This document shows positions 42,490-50,987 of a DNA stretch of 64,000 nucleotides, in pieces (within the stretch, counting starts at the first letter, position 1; every line of letters starts with the position of its first letter). The DNA lies in the NCBI GenBank assembly GCA_002331025.1, contig DCYG01000012.1:1-64000 (forward strand). Direction: 5' to 3'. The notes below the pieces were generated by a model. It was given only the letters and a program-made list of their open reading frames with translations. It was not told the DNA's origin and did not search any database. The stretch is from Firmicutes bacterium UBA2116. Its GTDB lineage: Bacteria > Bacillota > Clostridia > Tissierellales > Sedimentibacteraceae. The position numbers and the translations under genes were made by a program.

Positions 42490-42714
42490 ATGCCTATTAT
42501 AAAACTGCACAAGAACAGTAAGGTAAGAATTGTGCTGGACGCAGGTCTCGACGACAACGATAAGAAGATAACAAAATATAAGACTCTGGATAAAGCACGG
42601 TATGAAGCCGGAGATCAGGCTTTGTTTGATATCGCGAAAAATATTGCGTTGCTCCAGAAGCATTCTGTCAGAGACATTATCAAGCATGAAGAATATACGC
42701 TTATAGAGGAATAA
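42490..42714 (+). CDS. DUF1659 domain protein (second copy)
   Basis: Protein of 74 residues, about three quarters identical to the product of 8035-8259 (IIKLHKNSKVRIVLDAGLDD, KITKYKTLDKARYEAGDQAL). ATG 42490 follows GGGAGGTGA. Function unknown. It is followed by its usual DUF2922 partner. Confidence 0.85.
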   Translation: MPIIKLHKNSKVRIVLDAGLDDNDKKITKYKTLDKARYEAGDQALFDIAKNIALLQKHSVRDIIKHEEYTLIEE

Positions 42715-42749
42715 TATCAAAATGAATCTGAATGCAAGGGGGTGATGTT

Positions 42750-42959
42750 ATGGATACAAAGTTGGTTATGTCCTTCAAATGTGCGGAAGGCGGTACTTTC
42801 TCCTGCAATATAGACGATCCATTGGATGATCTGACGGCAGTACAAGTAGCCGCTGTCATGGACAACATGATTGCCGCAGACGCCTTTGATATAAAAGGCG
42901 GCCTGAGGGAAAAGGCCTCAGCGGAAATCGTGACGATCACGACGAATAAGTTGTTTTAG
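42750..42959 (+). CDS. DUF2922 domain protein (second copy)
   Basis: Protein of 69 residues, nearly identical to the product of 7792-8001 (SFKCAEGGTFSCNIDDPLDD, FDIKGGLREKASAEIVTI). ATG 42750 follows AAGGGGGTG. Ends just before a terminator that also resembles the one of the first copy. Confidence 0.85.
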   Translation: MDTKLVMSFKCAEGGTFSCNIDDPLDDLTAVQVAAVMDNMIAADAFDIKGGLREKASAEIVTITTNKLF

Positions 42960-42976
42960 AATGTAACAAAGATATA

Positions 42977-43005
42977 GGGGGCGATGAGCCCCCTTGTAAA
43001 TTTTT
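42977..43005 (+). terminator. Terminator of the second DUF1659/DUF2922 copy
   Basis: GGGGGC (42977-42982) pairs with GCCCCC (42988-42993), followed by TTGTAAATTTTT. Confidence 0.7.
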
Positions 43006-43509
43006 CTGAAAAAGCCGGAAAATCGGAGTGCTGAAATCGCGCTTCAATCTCCTGGCTTTATTTGTTTTTCTAATTTTATTCATATCACAACATTTTTCTA
43101 TCATTGCTCTAACCACAATGAGAATATAATAAAGAAGTTCAGCTTTCAATTTCGCACTACCTTTTCTACGGGGTTAGTGCAGCCGTTGTGCCAAACCACT
43201 CGGTATCGGCTGTATTCTCCTGTAATCATTATGAACAATAATGACGTTGTGATGGCGAATTTTACCTTTTAAATCTTGCTTTTTTCGACAAAAAGAAATA
43301 TAATATAATAGAGTAATTATATCTTGGAATACGGAACATAACCCACCGTATGATTGGCTACTACTATGTATCAAGAAAAATTGATGGCGCAATTAAAAAT
43401 GAAATCTTTAGCTTGTGCCAAAATACAAATAAACCTATTAATGGTAATAAGGGTTAAGAGAACACACAATTGGAATACATAATGATAATTAAACTAGGAG
43501 GTGTCCGCT
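43006..43509 (+). promoter_or_regulatory. Promoter and 200-bp leader of the restriction operon
   Basis: TTGCTT (43276-43281), 17 bp, TATAAT (43299-43304) is the best promoter for the seven-gene operon. The leader contains a 35-codon frame (43350-43457). Upstream, CAGCCG/CGGCTG (about 43179-43214) and CATTAT/ATAATG form hairpins. A weaker hairpin at about 43011-43065 (AAAGCC/GGCTTT, then TTTGTTTTT) may be an extra terminator of the left operon. Confidence 0.45.
43350..43457 (+). CDS. Possible 35-aa leader ORF or gene stub
   Basis: ATG 43350 to TAA 43455-43457 encodes MIGYYYVSRKIDGAIKNEIF and 15 further residues. There is no good ribosome binding site. It could be a leader peptide of the restriction operon or the stub of a lost gene. 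Confidence 0.25.
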   Translation: MIGYYYVSRKIDGAIKNEIFSLCQNTNKPINGNKG

Positions 43510-44595
43510 TTGGAGCAACCGAAATATAATGTGCTTGATTTATTCTCTGGAGCAGGCGGACTGTCAAGAGGATTTTTAGATGCTGGATTTAATGTAATCC
43601 TCGGTGTCGATAATGATGAAATGGCATTAAAAACTTTTGCCGAAAATCACGGAAATACAGCTACCATGAAGCTTGATTTATTTAACCATAATAATCTTAA
43701 TGAAATTACAAAATATCTAATCTCAAAAGGAGTTACTATTGACGTACTTGTAGGCGGACCACCTTGTCAAGGCTTTTCAATATCCGGTGAAATGAAGGAG
43801 GATGACGAACGTAATATGCTTTACACCGCTATGGTTGAACTTGCAAAGAAAATAAAACCAAAGTTTGTTGTGCTTGAAAATGTAATGGGTATGATTAAAC
43901 TTTATGATGGCAAAGGTGCAAAGCGTGTTATAAAAGGGTTTGAGGAAATTGGATATAAAATGAAAGCAGAACAGCTTTATGCGCCTGATTTTGGCATACC
44001 ACAAATAAGAAGAAGAGTTTTCTTTGTTGGTACATTAGATGATAAAATTGACTTTAAATATCCTAAACCGACCTACACAGAGGAAACATACATTTCTTGC
44101 GAACAAGCTATTTCAGATTTGCCCTCTCTTGAAGATGGAGTTTGGAGCGATGAGCAAGAATATACATCTGCTCCAACAACAGATTACCAAAAATTGATGC
44201 GTGGCAATACTAAAACAATTTATAATCATATAGGCAGTCGTCACACTGAAAAGACAATAAATTTAATATCACAGATTCCTGCTGGGAAAAATCATAAATG
44301 TCTTCCAGAGGAATTAAAAAAAGGTATTAAATATAATGATATTTTAACAAGATTTTTCCGTGATAAGCCATCTCACACTATCACTACCGGACATAGAACG
44401 CATTTTCATTACCAATATAATAGAATTCCCACGGTACGAGAATGTGCAAGATTGCAGAGTTTTCCTGATGACTTTATTTTTTACGGTAATAAAGGTCAAC
44501 AGTATAAGCAAGTAGGAAATGCTGTACCACCTATTTTAGGAAAATGTCTGGCTATGGCGATAAAAGAGTATTTGGATGGCAGTGTGACGATATGA
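43510..44595 (+). CDS. C5-cytosine DNA methyltransferase M1 of the MORC/Z1 system
   Basis: S-adenosylmethionine-dependent methyltransferase of 361 residues. Motif I VLDLFSGAGGLSRGF at the N-terminus, catalytic C86 in GGPPCQGFS (motif IV), LENVMGM (VI), IRRRVFFVG (VIII), ECARLQSFPDDF (IX), VGNAVPPIL (X): complete and probably active. The target recognition part (about residues 190-275) shows no site I can read. Start TTG 43510 is eight bases after AGGAGG. Its stop overlaps the start of the second methyltransferase (ATGA). It protects host DNA from the nuclease genes downstream. Confidence 0.9.
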   Translation: MEQPKYNVLDLFSGAGGLSRGFLDAGFNVILGVDNDEMALKTFAENHGNTATMKLDLFNHNNLNEITKYLISKGVTIDVLVGGPPCQGFSISGEMKEDDERNMLYTAMVELAKKIKPKFVVLENVMGMIKLYDGKGAKRVIKGFEEIGYKMKAEQLYAPDFGIPQIRRRVFFVGTLDDKIDFKYPKPTYTEETYISCEQAISDLPSLEDGVWSDEQEYTSAPTTDYQKLMRGNTKTIYNHIGSRHTEKTINLISQIPAGKNHKCLPEELKKGIKYNDILTRFFRDKPSHTITTGHRTHFHYQYNRIPTVRECARLQSFPDDFIFYGNKGQQYKQVGNAVPPILGKCLAMAIKEYLDGSVTI

Positions 44596-45824
44596 ACAAT
44601 AAATACAATGTAATAGATTTATTTGCAGGTTGTGGCGGAATGACCGATGGATTTATGAAAACAGGCAAATATAACGAGGTTGCTGCAGTTGAGTGGTTAA
44701 AACCTCAAGTGGATACACTGCGTAATAGGCTTGAGAAAAAATGGGAAATAACAGACTCTATGAGAAGAGTTATTCATTTTGATATACAAAAAAACGGTCA
44801 ATTATACAATGAATTTTTAGGTGATGAAGATTACTCCGCACACGTTGGTTTAGATGCTCTTGTAGAAGAGAGTGGAGAAATTGATTTAATTATTGGAGGA
44901 CCTCCTTGCCAAGCTTATTCTCTCGTCGGACGAATTAAAGATGAAAATGGAATGCAAAACGATTATCGTAATTTTTTGTTTGAGCATTATTTAAATATAG
45001 TTGAGAGATATAAGCCTAAAGCCTTTGTGTTTGAAAATGTACCCGGATTGTTAAGTGCAAAGGTGGAAGGACAAAATATTCTCGACCTCATTCGTGAAGG
45101 ATTTGCTAAAAGGGGATATGATATAGTTGCTGATGTTAGAAAAGAAGCATTAATTGACATCAGTGAATATGGAATACCACAAAATAGGAAAAGGGTTATT
45201 TTGTTTGGTATCAACAATCAAGTTTATGATGATTCGCAAACCAAGTTGTTAGATTTTTACAATGAAATACTTACAAGGTATAAAGAACCGATAAAAACTG
45301 TAAAGCAGGCAATTGGTGATTTGCCTTTTATTTCGCCTCTATTTGATGAAGAAAGTCATAAAAAAAGAAAGGCATACGAAACGCCTGAATGTGATATTAC
45401 ATGGCACACTGCACGTTATCATAACATACGAGATATGAAAACATTTAAACTATTAGCAGAAGATTTAATGAGTGATGCTCCTCAGTATTTGTGCTCAAAA
45501 AAGCTATGCCAATTATACAAAGAGCAAGTAGGTGTAGAAGCAACTTCATCTATTCACCGCTACCATGTATTAGCTCCAGACCAACCAAGCACGACTATAA
45601 TTGCACATCTATACAAGGATGGTTTACGCTATATTCACTATGATCCAAAACAAAGTCGCACAATAACCGTTAGAGAAGCTGCCAGACTTCAATCATTTGA
45701 TGATGATTTTGAATTTATTGGAGCTCAAACACAAGCATATCAGATGATAGGTAATGCAGTACCACCAAAATTTGCAGAATGTTTAGCAAAAGCCGTCTTT
45801 GATTTTCTTGAAAAATATAAGTGA
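44592..45824 (+). CDS. C5-cytosine DNA methyltransferase M2 of the MORC/Z1 system
   Basis: Methyltransferase of 410 residues with all main motifs: VIDLFAGCGGMTDGF, catalytic C106 in GGPPCQAYS, FENVPG, QNRKRVILFG, EAARLQSFDDDFEF, IGNAVPPKF. A longer segment between motifs I and IV (about residues 40-95) and a different recognition domain distinguish it from M1. Two methyltransferases suggest either an asymmetric recognition site modified strand by strand, or two sites. It overlaps M1 by 4 bp and is followed by the MORC-like gene after 10 bp. Confidence 0.9.
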   Translation: MNNKYNVIDLFAGCGGMTDGFMKTGKYNEVAAVEWLKPQVDTLRNRLEKKWEITDSMRRVIHFDIQKNGQLYNEFLGDEDYSAHVGLDALVEESGEIDLIIGGPPCQAYSLVGRIKDENGMQNDYRNFLFEHYLNIVERYKPKAFVFENVPGLLSAKVEGQNILDLIREGFAKRGYDIVADVRKEALIDISEYGIPQNRKRVILFGINNQVYDDSQTKLLDFYNEILTRYKEPIKTVKQAIGDLPFISPLFDEESHKKRKAYETPECDITWHTARYHNIRDMKTFKLLAEDLMSDAPQYLCSKKLCQLYKEQVGVEATSSIHRYHVLAPDQPSTTIIAHLYKDGLRYIHYDPKQSRTITVREAARLQSFDDDFEFIGAQTQAYQMIGNAVPPKFAECLAKAVFDFLEKYK

Positions 45825-45834
45825 GGTATAAGGC

Positions 45835-47316
45835 ATGAGAAATATAGATTTGCCACCATATGCGCCTATGTTAATAGAGTCTACTCGTGCTATTGGATAT
45901 TCTCTTGAAGCTGCCATTGCAGATATCATTGACAATAGCATAACAGCAAAAGCGAAAAATATATCACTAAGATTTTTACCATACAGTGATCCATACATAG
46001 CTATTATAGACGATGGTATTGGTATGGATGAGGATAAGCTAACAGAATCAATGCGATATGGGTGTGCTGACCCCAATGGGATTAGAGAATCAAACGATAT
46101 GGGGAGATATGGACTTGGTTTAAAAACGGCATCATTATCGCAATGTAGGAGTTTAACTGTTGTCACTAAATGCAATAACACACTCTTTGGACGTCAATGG
46201 GATTTAGAACATATTAAAGCCACCGGGCAATGGAGCCTATTAGCACTTGACGAAGATGAAATGCTACAACTGCCTTTGATTGAGGAACTTAATGCACATG
46301 AGAGCGGCACATTGGTATTGTGGCGCAACCTTGATAAAATATTTGCCGGAGAAATAAATGTTGAAGATGCGATGACAGAAAAAATGGATATGGCATCCAA
46401 ACATTTATCGTTAGTTTTTCATAGGTTTTTAGCTGGTGGAGATGCAGAACAAAAGATTTCGCTTATTATGAATGGGGACATAATAAAAGGTTTCGACCCA
46501 TTCTTTACAACCAAAAGTCGTCCCGCTATGGATGAAGAACGAATTGATATTCCGCAATTCAACAGCTCTGTTGGTGTTTATCCCTTTGTTTTACCTCACC
46601 CGTCCAAAATGACCAAAGATGAAATTGAAAAATATGGTGGCAAGGATGGATTGCGTAGTTTACAGGGCTTTTATGTCTATAGAAATAAGCGTCTATTAAT
46701 ATGGGGGACATGGTTTAGATTGACACGTATGGATGAGTTTTCAAAACTTGCTCGTGTACGCATTGATATACCTAATTCGCTTGATGCTCTTTGGACGCTC
46801 GACGTTAAAAAATCAACCGCAATGCCACCCGAAATAGTTAAAACAAGGCTAAAACAAATTATTAAAAAAATAGTTGATAACAGCAAAAGAACATACACCT
46901 TTAGAGGAAAGAAAGAAACAAGGGACGATATAACCCATGTATGGAATGTGATGGAAACCCGTGAGGGTGTACGATACGAACTAAATGGCGACTATCCATT
47001 GCTGGATAAACTATCTGAAATCATAGATGACGAAGCAAAAAAATTGCTTGATGATTATCTGTATTCTATTGAAAGCAATTTCCCTGTGAATAGAATGCAA
47101 AATGATATATATAACGAGAAAAAAATAGTGAAAGACAATAATGATGCCCAGTTTAACAACATTAAATCTCAGCTTGGAATATTTATAGATGCAGCAGAAA
47201 ATCGTAAGGATAGAGAACAAATAATTAGTATGCTGTCAAAAACTGAACCGTTTTGCGATTATATTGATAGGATAAAAGAAATTGTAATGGAGGATGAGGA
47301 TGATGAGGAAGTATAA
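45835..47316 (+). CDS. MORC-like GHKL ATPase
   Basis: Protein of 493 residues with a GHKL ATPase domain at the N-terminus: N-box E25..D30..DN33-34, G1 box DDGIGMD (residues 59-65), G2 box GRYGLGLKTA (90-99). This is the bacterial MORC/MutL-related group associated with restriction systems (described by comparative genomics, Iyer, Abhiman and Aravind 2008). The S5-like domain follows at about 250-350 (lysine in DVKKSTAMPP could contact ATP gamma-phosphate), then a coiled region. ATP-driven dimer closing probably couples DNA binding to the Z1 helicase encoded next, whose gene overlaps by 17 bp. Confidence 0.85.
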   Translation: MRNIDLPPYAPMLIESTRAIGYSLEAAIADIIDNSITAKAKNISLRFLPYSDPYIAIIDDGIGMDEDKLTESMRYGCADPNGIRESNDMGRYGLGLKTASLSQCRSLTVVTKCNNTLFGRQWDLEHIKATGQWSLLALDEDEMLQLPLIEELNAHESGTLVLWRNLDKIFAGEINVEDAMTEKMDMASKHLSLVFHRFLAGGDAEQKISLIMNGDIIKGFDPFFTTKSRPAMDEERIDIPQFNSSVGVYPFVLPHPSKMTKDEIEKYGGKDGLRSLQGFYVYRNKRLLIWGTWFRLTRMDEFSKLARVRIDIPNSLDALWTLDVKKSTAMPPEIVKTRLKQIIKKIVDNSKRTYTFRGKKETRDDITHVWNVMETREGVRYELNGDYPLLDKLSEIIDDEAKKLLDDYLYSIESNFPVNRMQNDIYNEKKIVKDNNDAQFNNIKSQLGIFIDAAENRKDREQIISMLSKTEPFCDYIDRIKEIVMEDEDDEEV

Positions 47317-50059
47317 CATATCTGAATTAGTTGATAGAGTTGCACTTGACCTCAGGCAGCGCATAGATGGTACTCCCACTGAAGAAGATTTAATGGCGTC
47401 TATTGATTTAACTGCTCAAATGATTAAAGTTTTAGGGCAAGACCTAAACGCAGAGGAAAAAGATAAAATCAAACAAACTCTTTTGGCACGTATCGCAGTC
47501 GAAATGGACATGGGAATAAAAATTATCGATCAATCAACTTATCATCCATGGCTTGCAAATCGCAAAGCAGAAATTGACGAGTATTATTGGAATAGATACA
47601 AAGAGTATCTACTAAGCGACAAGGGCTGGAATGTAGATGTGGTAGATCAGCTTGATGGTGTTGGCGATGACATTTTAGACTTGCTCGGAAACCCAGAAGA
47701 TAAAGCACCATGGTCAAGAAAAGGTCTGGTGCTGGGCGATGTTCAATCCGGAAAAACTTCAAACTATATTGCCTTGATTAACAAAGCTGCAGATGCAGGC
47801 TACAAACTTATTATCTTGATGTCCGGAACACTTGAAGCGTTACGTCGCCAAACGCAAGAACGTATTGACGAAGGTTTTGTTGGACTGAATAGCCGAAATG
47901 TATTAAAGCGTGATACCGAAAAAAAATATGTGGGTGTTGGTAGGTATGATACAAAACGTACCGCATACCCGTTTACTGATATAATAAGCGACTTCGATGT
48001 ACGCAAGTTGCAGGCACTTGGATTTTCTGCAAAAACATTACCGGAACCTATCGTTTTTGTTATCAAAAAAAATACCACTGTACTTAAAAATCTTTTATCT
48101 TGGATAAACACATCACTTAAAGATACCAAGAGTGAGAAGATAGATTTACCATTATTGCTTATTGATGATGAAGCGGATAATGCATCAGTAAATACAAAGA
48201 AACCAGAGCACGACCCCACTGCTGTAAATTTAGGAATAAGAAAAATATTAAAGTTATTCAACAGAAATACTTATTTAGCTGTAACTGCCACCCCGTTTGC
48301 CAATATATTTATAGATCCAAGCGACGAAGGTGAAATAGCTGACCTGTTTCCTAGCGATTTTATCTATTCCCTTTCACCACCATCGCATTATATTGGTAGC
48401 AATGCTATTTTTGGAGATGATGCAAAACATGAAAACTCTATCGTAGAAATTGATGATGCGGATGGTGTTTTTGCATCATCGGATAAATCTGCACATTATG
48501 TTACAGGGTTACCTGTTAGTTTGATATGTGCAATAAATTATTTTATTTTATGTAATGTTATTAGGGATATAAATGGGTCAAAAACGGATCATCGTTCAAT
48601 GCTTGTCAATGTTAGCCAGTACACATTTGTGCAAGAGCAAACTTTTGACTTAATTGATGGTTATGTTGATAAAGCTCAAAAAGACATAAAGCATTATTCA
48701 AAACTACCTTTTTCTGACGCTGTAAAAAACATCACTATTTCTACGTTGTTAGATGTTTGGAATGAACATGATTTAGAAAACATATCCGGAATTTCTTTCA
48801 ATGAAATAATGGCAAATCTTACAGACAGTGCTATGCCTATAAAGGTTACGATGGTTAATACTCGAACTAAGGCTAAAGGCTTGGAGCGACTTGATTACGA
48901 ACCATACAAAGAAAATGGTTACAGGGTTATAGCGGTTGGTGGTAATAGTCTTTCAAGAGGTATTACCTTAGAAGGGTTATGCGTTAGCTATTTTTATCGT
49001 AATTCAAAAATGTATGATACATTGCTACAAATGGGACGATGGTTTGGCTATCGACCCGGTTATGAAAAAATATTTAGAATTTGGATGTCAAGAACAACAG
49101 TCGAATGGTATGAGTTCATCACTAAAGCCTGTAACGAATTGCGTAGTGAAATAGCTTATATGAATAAACTCGGGCAAAAGCCAAGTGATTTTGGATTAAA
49201 AGTCAGAGATCATCCTGATACGTTGATGATTACCGCAGGGAACAAGATGCGTTTATCAAAACCGCTTGTTAGACAAGCATCATTTAACAGACGATTAATC
49301 GAAACACCATGGCTTACTGTAAAAACTATGGAATATAATTATAAGCACACAGAAGAATTCATTTTAAATATAACGCAAAATTATCCAATAGTCAGAGAAA
49401 AAAGTAATCGTTTGTATAGTAAAATACCATGTAGTGTTATAAAAGATTATATAAGCAATTTTGCTTCTCATCCCGGACATTTAGTGTTTAATGCACGAGA
49501 AGTCGGCGCCTATATAGAAAAAAACAAAGATGCTCTTGGTGATTGGTGCGTTTATATAGCGAGTGGAACAGAACCTGTTGAAACAGAAATAGCTGGTATA
49601 ACCATTAACCGCTCTATTCGAGGTATGGATATTGACCATGATTGTATAAGAATCGGCAAAAACAAATCGAGAGTAGGTTCAGTAGGAACTTCAAAGATAA
49701 CACTCACCAAAAAACTGCAAGAGCAAGCAGAGGATGACTACATATTAGAACGTAGTAAAAAAACTAAAGTAAGTAAGACCAAAAATCCAGATAAAATTAC
49801 CGTTCCGGATTACGCATATTTAAGATATGCAAAAACCCCGCTTTTGATAATTTATTTCATTGCTTGCAATAAAGATGATAAAAACGAACAGGCTTATAAT
49901 ATTGTAGGCGATAAAACCATTGTCGGATTGGGGATTGGCTTTCCTAATATAGGAGAGCGTGAGGAACCGGTCTATTACCAAATGAATATGGTGGAATATC
50001 TTAATAGCTTTACCGAATATGTTGATTTAGATTTTGAGGGTGACGAAGATGAAGATTGA
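47300..50059 (+). CDS. Z1-domain superfamily II helicase-like ATPase
   Basis: Protein of 919 residues. Walker A LGDVQSGKTSNY is at about residue 146, the DEAD-like box LLIDDEAD at about 287, and a motif VI-like region SRGITLEGL near 555, followed by MGRWFGYRPGYE. The C-terminal Z1 region continues to about residue 880. Z1 proteins are found with MORC ATPases, AIPR proteins and methyltransferases, and probably act as translocating or remodelling motors of the restriction complex. The start is one of three nearby ATGs (47294, 47300, 47303); 47300 has GGAGG at six bases. It overlaps its neighbours on both sides. Confidence 0.85.
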   Translation: MMRKYNISELVDRVALDLRQRIDGTPTEEDLMASIDLTAQMIKVLGQDLNAEEKDKIKQTLLARIAVEMDMGIKIIDQSTYHPWLANRKAEIDEYYWNRYKEYLLSDKGWNVDVVDQLDGVGDDILDLLGNPEDKAPWSRKGLVLGDVQSGKTSNYIALINKAADAGYKLIILMSGTLEALRRQTQERIDEGFVGLNSRNVLKRDTEKKYVGVGRYDTKRTAYPFTDIISDFDVRKLQALGFSAKTLPEPIVFVIKKNTTVLKNLLSWINTSLKDTKSEKIDLPLLLIDDEADNASVNTKKPEHDPTAVNLGIRKILKLFNRNTYLAVTATPFANIFIDPSDEGEIADLFPSDFIYSLSPPSHYIGSNAIFGDDAKHENSIVEIDDADGVFASSDKSAHYVTGLPVSLICAINYFILCNVIRDINGSKTDHRSMLVNVSQYTFVQEQTFDLIDGYVDKAQKDIKHYSKLPFSDAVKNITISTLLDVWNEHDLENISGISFNEIMANLTDSAMPIKVTMVNTRTKAKGLERLDYEPYKENGYRVIAVGGNSLSRGITLEGLCVSYFYRNSKMYDTLLQMGRWFGYRPGYEKIFRIWMSRTTVEWYEFITKACNELRSEIAYMNKLGQKPSDFGLKVRDHPDTLMITAGNKMRLSKPLVRQASFNRRLIETPWLTVKTMEYNYKHTEEFILNITQNYPIVREKSNRLYSKIPCSVIKDYISNFASHPGHLVFNAREVGAYIEKNKDALGDWCVYIASGTEPVETEIAGITINRSIRGMDIDHDCIRIGKNKSRVGSVGTSKITLTKKLQEQAEDDYILERSKKTKVSKTKNPDKITVPDYAYLRYAKTPLLIIYFIACNKDDKNEQAYNIVGDKTIVGLGIGFPNIGEREEPVYYQMNMVEYLNSFTEYVDLDFEGDEDED

Positions 50060-50984
50060 CGATTTACAACACAAATGGAATAGCGTTCCCTCGTCTGATA
50101 CTACATATCAGCGTATAGATGATGAACATATTATGGATATTTTTATTGGAAAAGATAGCGGCGGATTTAAAGAACTATTGGTGGTTTCTGAAATAGAGCC
50201 TGCCAAGATGCGCTCAAGTAAATCTATTGAAATCCAAAAAGGTGTACGCAAGGATAACAGATGGGCAACACGTATTAGGCTCTTAAAAAAAGAACAAGAA
50301 GAGGTTTTTACGCATCTATGCTGGGACTTAATTGAACATTCACGAAGTGCAAAAAATAAAACCATAGGACTTGAAATAGTGATTGCTCGGTTTTTAAAAT
50401 GGCAGAAGCTTATGGAAAGCGGTAGCGATCTACTACCTGACGAAGTGATTAAAGGAATTATAGGTGAACTCCTTTATGCAAAAAAGAAGCTATTTCCGCT
50501 TTATGCTTGGGACGTAATTTTATCTGCGTGGATAGGACCGGATGGTGCGGATAAAGATTTTGTTTTTGAGGAGACATGGTCAGAAATCAAAGCTATTAAA
50601 ACAGGCAAGGCGACTGTGACCATTTCCTCTATGGAGCAACTTTCATCAAAAAATAATGGTACACTTGTAATCGCAACAGTGGATAATACATCAGCAGCAG
50701 ATGCTGCTGGGTTTAGCTTTAGTGAAATTATTAACGAGTTTAGAGAAATTTTAAGAGCCAGTCCCAGCGCATTGTTTGACTACGAAACAAAACTATTAGA
50801 ACTTGGGTACATTGACCGCAAAGAATATTTTGATAAATATTATGTGTTTTACGGATTTAGATTTTATCGTGTAGATGCTGATTTTCCAAAACTTACACGA
50901 GATTGCATACCTAATGAGATCATTAAAGTCAAATACGATATTGCTCTTTCTGAAATTAAAGAGTTTGAGATTTTGGAGGATTAA
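50049..50984 (+). CDS. PD-(D/E)XK motif protein (DUF4420)
   Basis: Predicted nuclease of 311 residues. The core motif is readable: GIIGELLYA helix (E), then WIGPDGADKDFVFEE (catalytic D) and WSEIKAI, the E-x-K element, at about residues 158-182. This is the DUF4420 (PF14390) family associated with Z1/MORC restriction loci. It should be the DNA-cleaving subunit. ATG 50049 lies inside the end of the Z1 gene (11-bp overlap) with GAGGG before it; the AIPR gene starts 3 bp after the stop. Confidence 0.85.
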   Translation: MKIDDLQHKWNSVPSSDTTYQRIDDEHIMDIFIGKDSGGFKELLVVSEIEPAKMRSSKSIEIQKGVRKDNRWATRIRLLKKEQEEVFTHLCWDLIEHSRSAKNKTIGLEIVIARFLKWQKLMESGSDLLPDEVIKGIIGELLYAKKKLFPLYAWDVILSAWIGPDGADKDFVFEETWSEIKAIKTGKATVTISSMEQLSSKNNGTLVIATVDNTSAADAAGFSFSEIINEFREILRASPSALFDYETKLLELGYIDRKEYFDKYYVFYGFRFYRVDADFPKLTRDCIPNEIIKVKYDIALSEIKEFEILED

Positions 50985-50987
50985 GAG

